Assembly: GCA_016281815.1 (NCBI GenBank)
Contig: JAEEJK010000004.1
Span: 1 to 51,678, forward strand
From: Prevotella sp.
GTDB lineage: Bacteria > Bacteroidota > Bacteroidia > Bacteroidales > Bacteroidaceae
Reading direction: 5' to 3'
Length of the DNA: 51,678 nt
In this document: positions 46,057-51,678 of the stretch, piece by piece
Layout of the letters: each line of letters begins with the position of its first letter
Position numbering within the stretch: the first letter of the stretch is position 1
Notes under the pieces: model-generated
Told to the model about the DNA's origin: nothing
Databases searched by the model: none
The model's input: the letters and a program-made list of their open reading frames with translations, nothing else
Made by a program: the position numbers and the translations under genes

Positions 46057-46608
46057 GCCCAGCACAGAATATACATACCCCTTTGCCGTGTTCACCACAG
46101 TGGTAAACCGCTCCTCTCCGGTCAGCACATCCTTCATATTTTTTTTGATGCCTGTTCCCCTGAGTTTCAGAAGGGCTTCCTTCATCGTCCAAAGTCGGAT
46201 GAAGGCGATGTCAGGGTGGGGAGATGACAGAATCTGGCGCATCTCCTCATCGTTCATCGTATAACGGGCCACCGACTCATTGTAAGCCCTGATGCGCTCT
46301 ACATCAATGCCGATAGGATGGGGGGATATAGCGCAGACCGCAGCCTCGGTGCAGTGGCTCATGTTGAAATGGATATGTGGATAGTCTGCAAGAAAAGGTT
46401 TGCCATCTTTCCCATAGCCAAGCAGAGGTGGTTCGGGGATGCCATATTCCTCTCGCAGACCGTCGCAGAGCAGCAAAAAGGCTGCCGCACAGAGTTTCTG
46501 ACCCAGTTCATGACGGAAACGGAGCACTTGCTCGCGGCGCTGCTCCGTCAACTGGGGCATGGCTGCCGTGAGGTCGAATGATGTGATGTCGTCGTTGATG
46601 TAGATCAT
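46054..46608 (-). CDS. Sfp-type 4'-phosphopantetheinyl transferase
   Basis: 184 residues from the ATG at 46608. Motifs: GYGKDGKPFLADYPHIHFNM then SHCTEAAVCA, the magnesium-binding IGIDVERIRAYNES, and FIRLWTMKEALLKLRGTGI. It transfers phosphopantetheine from coenzyme A onto carrier proteins. A longer reading frame reaches 46686 but runs through the tRNA gene, so the ATG at 46608 is used. The tRNA terminator ends only 9 nt before this ATG, so expression must depend on read-through or an unseen promoter. The stop lies in a repeat. Confidence 0.9.
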   Translation of the reverse strand: MIYINDDITSFDLTAAMPQLTEQRREQVLRFRHELGQKLCAAAFLLLCDGLREEYGIPEPPLLGYGKDGKPFLADYPHIHFNMSHCTEAAVCAISPHPIGIDVERIRAYNESVARYTMNDEEMRQILSSPHPDIAFIRLWTMKEALLKLRGTGIKKNMKDVLTGEERFTTVVNTAKGYVYSVLG

Positions 46609-46616
46609 TATAATAT

Positions 46617-46642
46617 CAAAAAAGCCAAGCATCTTGCCTGGC
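46617..46642 (-). terminator. Terminator of tRNA-Val
   Basis: Minus strand: a 7-bp stem GCCAGGC/GCTTGGC with one G-T pair and a 5-nt loop, followed by TTTTTTG. It starts about 8 nt after the tRNA 3' end and stops 9 nt before the PPTase ATG. Confidence 0.85.
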
Positions 46643-46650
46643 TCTTTTTG

Positions 46651-46725
46651 TAGGAACAATCGGACTCGAACCGATGACCTCTTCAATGTGACTGAAGCGC
46701 TCTAAACCAACTGAGCTATGCTCCT
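46651..46725 (-). tRNA. tRNA-Val (anticodon CAC)
   Basis: 75 nt including the discriminator. All stems pair: acceptor AGGAGCA/TGTTCCT (one G-T), D arm GCTC/GAGC, anticodon stem CTTCA/TGAAG around the loop GTCACAT, and T arm ATCGG/CCGAT with TTCGAGT. U33 precedes anticodon CAC, which reads GUG, so the tRNA is for valine. CCA is not encoded. A strong promoter lies just upstream and a terminator just downstream. Confidence 0.95.
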
Positions 46726-46740
46726 GTGCGTTTTGCGATG

Positions 46741-46771
46741 CAAAGGTACTACATTTTTGCGAACCACCAAA
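46741..46771 (-). promoter_or_regulatory. Promoter of tRNA-Val
   Basis: On the minus strand: TTTG (46771-46768), exactly 19 nt, TACCTTTG (46748-46741). A perfect bipartite Bacteroidetes promoter, about 16 nt from the tRNA 5' end. Confidence 0.8.
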
Positions 46772-47049
46772 TTTTTTTCGTCTTTTTTTTCATTTGGCGA
46801 TTTTTGACTTCTCCCACCATGAAACAAGAATGGCTGTGCAACTGGTAGGGACACGATGATCGCGTCCGCACAGGCGACAGCCTGTTTCCACACCATGAAT
46901 GGATGATATACAGGAAAATCCTGTTTTCCAAGAAAAATGTCAACTGTAAATGGATTTATTTACCTAAATATGATAATTTCTCGGAAAAAAAACCTAAATT
47001 TGTAACCTCTATCCATCTCTTAAGAGATGATCATGATGGCCTGAATGCC

Positions 47050-47607
47050 CATGATAATTCGCGTAAGAATATAAAACATATAATTTCCATGTAATGAACC
47101 ATTAATATTCTCGCCGCAAGTGACGAAAAATTCTCTAATTCGACAAATTCGTGACTTAAAATTCATGAACCATTCATGATAATTCGCGTAAGAATATAAA
47201 ACATATAATTACAATGTAATGAACCATTAATATTCTCGCCGCAGGTAACGAAAAATTCTCTAATTCGACAATTCGTGACAAAAATTCATGAACCATTCAT
47301 GATAATTCGCGTAAAAAAATAAAACATATAATTACCGTGTAATGAACCATTAATATTCTCGCTGTAAGCGACGAAAAATTCTCTAATTCGATAATTCGTG
47401 ACTTAAAATTCATGAACCATTCATGATAATTCGCGTAAAAAAATAAAACATATAATTACCGTGTAATGAACCATTAATATTCTCGCTGTAAGCGACGAAA
47501 ATTCTCTAATTCGATAATTCGTGACTTAAAATTCATGAACCATTCATGATAATTCGCGTAAAAAAATAAAACATATAATTACCGTGTAATAAACCATTAA
47601 TAATATT
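47050..47607 (+). repeat. Tandem satellite, about 124-bp units, 4.5 copies
   Basis: Units start catgataattcgcg at 47050, 47175, 47298, 47422 and 47545 (unit lengths 125, 123, 124 and 123), with a final half unit. Units 3 and 4 are nearly identical. Each unit is itself built from two related halves: atgaaccattcatgataa.. with tcgcg, and atgaaccattaatat.. with tcgc. There are no unique spacers, so this is not a CRISPR array. It directly precedes the BspA-like surface gene. Confidence 0.95.
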
Positions 47608-47611
47608 ACCA

Positions 47612-47660
47612 TGAGCAACAAGAGTAATGTCTAAACTCCCAAACTCCTAAACTTCTAAAA
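47612..47660 (+). repeat. 8-nt tandem repeat (ACTCCTAA family), copy 3
   Basis: The leader gagtaatgtctaa is preceded by caacaa and followed by three 8-mers (ACTCCCAA, ACTCCTAA, ACTTCTAA). It lies between the 124-bp satellite and the start of the BspA-like gene 10 nt further on. Confidence 0.8.
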
Positions 47661-47669
47661 AAAACATAT

Positions 47670-50600
47670 ATGAAAAAGACCCAACTATTCCTACTGACCC
47701 TGCTCCTGACCATGACGGGAGCACTGGGCGCGAGCGCACAGGATGCCTACTGTGCTGTAGAGTATGCCAATCTCTCCAATGGTCTTACAGGTGCGACAGT
47801 CACCTATTATTATGATGACTATAGATGGGATAGAGACAATGTCGTCGAGGTGTATGAGATGAACGGTGACAACATCACGTATGTCGATGAACTGACCATC
47901 GTCTTCGACAGCAGTTTTGCCAACTACAGTCCCACCAGCACAGAGTGGTGGTTCTCCTCGCTGCCATGCAAGGGTAAAGTCACTTTTGAGGGGTGGGAAA
48001 ATTTCAATACTTCTCAGGTATCCAACATGTGTGGCATGTTTAAGGATTTGGGCAACTACAATGATTGGAGCAACGGTATCTATGGTACGTATGGAGTGGA
48101 GAACTTCGACCTCTCCCATTTCGACACCTCCAAGGTGACCAATATGAGCAGCATGTTTTCTGGTGTAGTCAATGTGGACAATCTCGACATCTCCTCATTC
48201 ACCATCAACCCTGGTACGGAAACCAACAACATGATGGGGTCTTCATCCTTCAAACGCATCTATCTTCCCGCTACGGCCGGCAACCTCTCCAACTATGCGT
48301 TTTACCGTACACCCACAGAAGATGATTACTGCGAGTTGGTTTGTCCTCCGGGCTTCAACCCAAACTTTGTGGCCAACAGCGACTGCGAGGGTGATGACGT
48401 GACTTGCCTGTGGGGGCAAGACTATGGTAATGACAATTACCAAGATGGGGCTGGTACACATTTCGTAGAAGGTGTTGGCTCCAACGGCACGCGGGGCATC
48501 AAGGTGCAAAACGCTGACAATTCTGGCCAAGACTGGGATACCCAGTTCTTTGTCTATACCCCCGGCCATCAATGGAAGTCGGGCGAGAGATTCCGGTTCT
48601 GGATGAATGTGCGTGCCGACAAGGAAGCCAATATCTCAGTGGGTGCATTCCGCACACCGGAAATAGGAGGTTACCTTACTTGGCATGTTCTCAACCAGAC
48701 TTATCATATCCCCACGGAGTGGCGGGTAATAGGTTATGAGGGAACGGTCACAGAAGAACAGGACGGCATGCAGGCCCTCTGCTTCGGCCTCAATGTTTCG
48801 AAGGAAGCGAATAACTACTACTTCGACGACATTTCATGGGAACTTATTGACAGTCAGGAAAGTTTTGAATGGAAAGGCGGTACTTTCGTTATGGCGGCAA
48901 AGGAGGCATACGCTGAGTTGAGTTCAGACCACAAGACACTGACCTTCCATAACGATGCCTGCCGTGAAAAATATGCCACTACCTACGACTTGAATAGTGG
49001 TAATACCCCACCAGGATGGGGATTGGGAGGTTACCGTGATGAGGTGGAGACAGTAGAGTTCGCACCCTCATTCATCGACGTACGCCCCGAGAGCTGTTGC
49101 TATTGGTTCTATGGAATGAGCAACCTCAAATCCATCATAGGCATGGAGGACTACCTCAGGACGGATGATGTGACCAACATGGGGGGCATGTTCACAGGTT
49201 GCACCAGCCTGAAGAGCATCAACTTGAGCAATTTCAACACTGCCGAAGTGACCGACATGAACCAGATGTTCTATAGTTGCTCCAGCCTGACGAGCCTCGA
49301 CCTCAGCAACTTCATCATCAAGGCCAATGTCGACACGCGATACATGCTTAAACGCAGTTCCGCATTGCAGCAGCTTACCCTTCCCGACAATATTACCTAT
49401 ATCGCCTGTTTCGACGACAGTGCCTTCGATGGTGTGGGCACCGCCGAGAATCCTTGCATCCTCTTAGCCCCCGAGGGTGTCACGGCCGATTACTTCACTG
49501 ACCAGGGCGATGGATATTTCCAATATAAAGGCGGTTGTTTTATCTTATCTACAGGAAAGAAAGTGGCTTACGCCGTGCTCTCTGGCGACGGCAAGACGCT
49601 GACGTTCTATTATGATGGTTGTAAGGAAGGCCGCAGCGGCACGACGTATTACGCCCTGGATTACGGGGCTTCGGGTGCATCAATGATTCCACTATGGTAT
49701 GACGAAAGAGAATCTGTCACAAAAGTCGTATTCCACGATTTCTTTAAAGATGTAAGGCCAACCAGTTTCGTCAAGTGGTTTGATGGTATGCTGAATCTTG
49801 AAAGCATTGAGGGAATTCGGAATCTCAATACCTCGGAAGCAACCAGTATGTCCCGTATGTTCACTTTATGCAAGAAACTGAAGAGCCTCGACTTAAGTGG
49901 ATTCAACACAGCAAAGGTTGAGAGTATGTATGGTATGTTCTGGGTTTGTCAAAGTCTGGAAAGCCTTGACGTAAGCGGATTCAACACGGCGAAGGTTGAG
50001 GATATGTATTTAATGTTTTGTCAATGCTCCAACCTGACGGGTCTCGACGTGAGCCACTTCGACACATCCAATGTGACCGACATGGGCAACATGTTCAATG
50101 GATGCTCCAACCTGACGGGTCTCGACGTGAGCCACTTCGACACATCCAAGGTGACCGACATGAGTTACATGTTCGATAATTGTTTAAGCCTGACGAGCCT
50201 TGATGTGAGCAACTTTGATACCCAAAAGGTAAACGACATGTATTACATGTTCTATAATTGCTTAAGTCTGACGAGCCTCAACCTAAGCAGTTTCACCTTC
50301 ACATCATCAACCAAAACCACCAGCTTGTTGAAAAACTGCAAAGCACTGCAGACTCTTACCCTTCCTGCCACCGCCAACAATATCACTTTGTATAATTCGG
50401 ATCCCTGCTCAGGTGTGGGCACCGCAAGCAATCCTTGCATTCTTTATCTTCCCGACGGGGTCACGCTCAATGACGATGACGTCACACAGGGTGATGGCTA
50501 TTTCCAATGGAAGGGAGGCTATTTCAAGGAGGCACCAGTGGAGGCATACGCCGTAATGACCAGTGAGGGCAGCGACAAGACGCTGACCTTCTACTACGAC

Positions 50601-51678
50601 AATCATAAAGGTTCGCGCCCAGGCGAGGTATATGGGCTGTTGGACGAGATAGCGTCCCCCAACGACTTCCCCGGATGGCATGATTTTGAGGAGTGTACCA
50701 AGGTGAAGGCCGTGGTGTTCCACCCCTCCTTCGCCGATGCACGGCCCACCAACTGCTTCAAGTGGTTCTATGGCATGAGTGGCCTGACCAGCATCACTGG
50801 CATGGAGTCATACCTCAACACCTCCGAGGCAACGAACTTAGGCCATATGTTCCTTGGCTGCTCCGGCCTGACGAGCCTCGACGTGAGCCACTTCAACACC
50901 TCCAAAGTGACTGACTTTGGCTCCATGTTCAACGGCTGCGAGAAACTAACAAGCCTCGACGTGACCAACTTCGACACCTCACAGGCAACCACCATGTCTG
51001 CCATGTTCTCTTTTTGCAAAAGCCTGACGAGCCTCGACTTGAGCCACTTCGACCCCTCCAAGGTTCATGACACTTCCACCATGTTCTTTAATTGTACCAG
51101 TCTGAAGAGCCTCGACATCTCCAATTTCATCTTTGACTCCACCTCCTATACAACCTGGCTGTTGAAAAACTGCAGCCAACTGCAAACACTGGTGGTGGAT
51201 GCCACCGCCTACTGGCTCAAAGAAGATGCCTGCGAGGATGTGGGCACCGCCGACAACCCCTGCTTGCTCATCTATCCCTATGGTGTGCCTTATGGTGCAG
51301 TGCAGAATGACGGTTACTTCACATGGAAGGGCGGCTACTTCACAACAAAGGAGGCATACGCCACACTCAGTGGCGAGGACAACAACAAGACCCTGACCTT
51401 CTACTTTGATGGCAGGAAATCATCCCGTTCCAACGAGGTGGGCACAACGGTGTATGAGCTGAACGACAAAAACAGCTACCCTGGATGGTATAATCAAAAC
51501 TCGGATATTACAAGAGTGATGTTCGACAGCGGCTTCGACGATGCCCATCCGACGGCGTGCACCTATTGGTTCAGCGGCCTCTATAATATCAAAACCATCG
51601 AGGACATTGAATATCTGCACACCGATGACGTGATTGACATGTTTAACATGTTCTCAGGCTGCACCAGCCTGGAGACCC
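47670..51678 (+). CDS. BspA-like surface protein with DUF285 repeats (runs off the window end)
   Basis: At least 1336 residues, open to the window edge. A signal peptide (MKKTQLFLLTLLLTMTGALG, ASAQ) is followed by at least five modules. Each starts with an EAYAVLSGDGKTLTFYYDG-like strand pair and a WFYGM segment, and continues with DUF285-type leucine-rich repeats (NLTGLDVSHFDTSNVTDMGN, MF). These repeats form a curved solenoid in BspA-family proteins that bind host or bacterial surface partners. Between module 1 and module 2 (about residues 249-393) sits a beta-rich domain (RFRFWMNVRADKEANISVG to NNYYFDDISWEL) resembling a carbohydrate-binding module. Two neighbouring repeats at 50025 and 50103 match at 59 of 60 nt, a basis for length change by recombination. 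The C-terminal sorting region is not visible. Confidence 0.92.
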   Translation, partial: MKKTQLFLLTLLLTMTGALGASAQDAYCAVEYANLSNGLTGATVTYYYDDYRWDRDNVVEVYEMNGDNITYVDELTIVFDSSFANYSPTSTEWWFSSLPCKGKVTFEGWENFNTSQVSNMCGMFKDLGNYNDWSNGIYGTYGVENFDLSHFDTSKVTNMSSMFSGVVNVDNLDISSFTINPGTETNNMMGSSSFKRIYLPATAGNLSNYAFYRTPTEDDYCELVCPPGFNPNFVANSDCEGDDVTCLWGQDYGNDNYQDGAGTHFVEGVGSNGTRGIKVQNADNSGQDWDTQFFVYTPGHQWKSGERFRFWMNVRADKEANISVGAFRTPEIGGYLTWHVLNQTYHIPTEWRVIGYEGTVTEEQDGMQALCFGLNVSKEANNYYFDDISWELIDSQESFEWKGGTFVMAAKEAYAELSSDHKTLTFHNDACREKYATTYDLNSGNTPPGWGLGGYRDEVETVEFAPSFIDVRPESCCYWFYGMSNLKSIIGMEDYLRTDDVTNMGGMFTGCTSLKSINLSNFNTAEVTDMNQMFYSCSSLTSLDLSNFIIKANVDTRYMLKRSSALQQLTLPDNITYIACFDDSAFDGVGTAENPCILLAPEGVTADYFTDQGDGYFQYKGGCFILSTGKKVAYAVLSGDGKTLTFYYDGCKEGRSGTTYYALDYGASGASMIPLWYDERESVTKVVFHDFFKDVRPTSFVKWFDGMLNLESIEGIRNLNTSEATSMSRMFTLCKKLKSLDLSGFNTAKVESMYGMFWVCQSLESLDVSGFNTAKVEDMYLMFCQCSNLTGLDVSHFDTSNVTDMGNMFNGCSNLTGLDVSHFDTSKVTDMSYMFDNCLSLTSLDVSNFDTQKVNDMYYMFYNCLSLTSLNLSSFTFTSSTKTTSLLKNCKALQTLTLPATANNITLYNSDPCSGVGTASNPCILYLPDGVTLNDDDVTQGDGYFQWKGGYFKEAPVEAYAVMTSEGSDKTLTFYYDNHKGSRPGEVYGLLDEIASPNDFPGWHDFEECTKVKAVVFHPSFADARPTNCFKWFYGMSGLTSITGMESYLNTSEATNLGHMFLGCSGLTSLDVSHFNTSKVTDFGSMFNGCEKLTSLDVTNFDTSQATTMSAMFSFCKSLTSLDLSHFDPSKVHDTSTMFFNCTSLKSLDISNFIFDSTSYTTWLLKNCSQLQTLVVDATAYWLKEDACEDVGTADNPCLLIYPYGVPYGAVQNDGYFTWKGGYFTTKEAYATLSGEDNNKTLTFYFDGRKSSRSNEVGTTVYELNDKNSYPGWYNQNSDITRVMFDSGFDDAHPTACTYWFSGLYNIKTIEDIEYLHTDDVIDMFNMFSGCTSLET

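Larger units (their letters stand above)
46726..47669. other. Gene-free stretch of 944 nt before the BspA-like gene
   Basis: In order: the tRNA-Val promoter; an AT-rich part to about 47045 with a TAAATTTG box at 46995-47002 that could start a very long leader for the BspA-like gene; a 124-bp tandem satellite to about 47607; and the 8-nt repeat array copy 3. A 63-codon plus-strand frame at 46903 has no family features and is not called. The whole stretch is far richer in A and T than the coding regions on either side. Confidence 0.75.

Noticed and set aside
46609..46686. Longer N-terminus for the PPTase
   Set aside because: The extension is encoded by the tRNA-Val terminator and part of the tRNA itself; the family start fits the ATG at 46608.
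46903..47094. 63-codon plus-strand frame before the satellite
   Set aside because: AT-rich, lysine and asparagine-rich translation without features, running into the repeat region.
47050..47607. Possible CRISPR array (regular repeats of similar length)
   Set aside because: The units are contiguous and about 124 bp, with no unique spacers between short repeats, and no cas genes are present.

Overview
The window looks like a chromosomal segment of a Bacteroidales bacterium, most probably a Prevotella or close relative. The supports are: promoters of the Bacteroidetes form (TTTG, 19-20 nt, TAnnTTTG); an ATP synthase operon in the Bacteroidetes order D-C-x-x-B-E-F-H-A-G; Bacteroidetes-type families (DUF4251, DUF4230, ECF sigma with a TonB-domain partner, BspA-like repeats, LamG giants); and intergenic microsatellites typical of this group. 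The genus is inferred from style, not from a marker search.

Layout. 1-2.6 kb: a secreted-protein fragment, an ECF sigma factor with a membrane TonB-domain partner, and a small outer-membrane barrel, all on the minus strand. 2.8-5.3 kb: rpsP with a long charged tail and a strong terminator, then an AAA-ATPase/nuclease gene whose nuclease end is broken by a stop codon and a frameshift, and a small coding remnant. 5.4-15.5 kb: a 3153-residue secreted multidomain protein with three LamG-like domains, followed 2 nt later by a secreted dockerin protein that shares a domain with it. 15.5-22.1 kb: surface-polysaccharide genes (four glycosyltransferases and a Wzx-type flippase) around a small SH3 protein. 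22.2-24.8 kb: NhaD-type antiporter and ATP-dependent phosphofructokinase. 24.9-33.5 kb: the complete F1Fo ATP synthase operon with panE as its last gene. 33.5-36.4 kb: a lipoprotein, a lone glycosyltransferase and a DUF4251 lipoprotein. 36.8-41.5 kb: a SNF2 helicase and a 611-residue partner of unknown function. 41.6-46.0 kb: nucleoside-type MFS transporter, bifunctional-nuclease/UVR protein, rsmE and two DUF4230 genes in one closely packed run. 46.05-46.7 kb: Sfp-type PPTase and tRNA-Val(CAC). 46.7-51.7 kb: a 944-base gene-free stretch with a 124-bp tandem satellite, then a BspA-like surface protein that runs off the end.

How they fit together: NhaD and the F1Fo ATPase handle ion gradients, and pfkA and panE belong to central and cofactor metabolism. 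The giant protein, the dockerin protein, the BspA-like protein and the glycan cluster together build or act at the cell surface. The least explained parts are the giant/dockerin pair, the SNF2 plus 611-residue pair, and the set of intergenic repeats, where families with periods of 7, 8, 9 and about 124 nt each occupy short gaps between genes, including one inside the atp operon.
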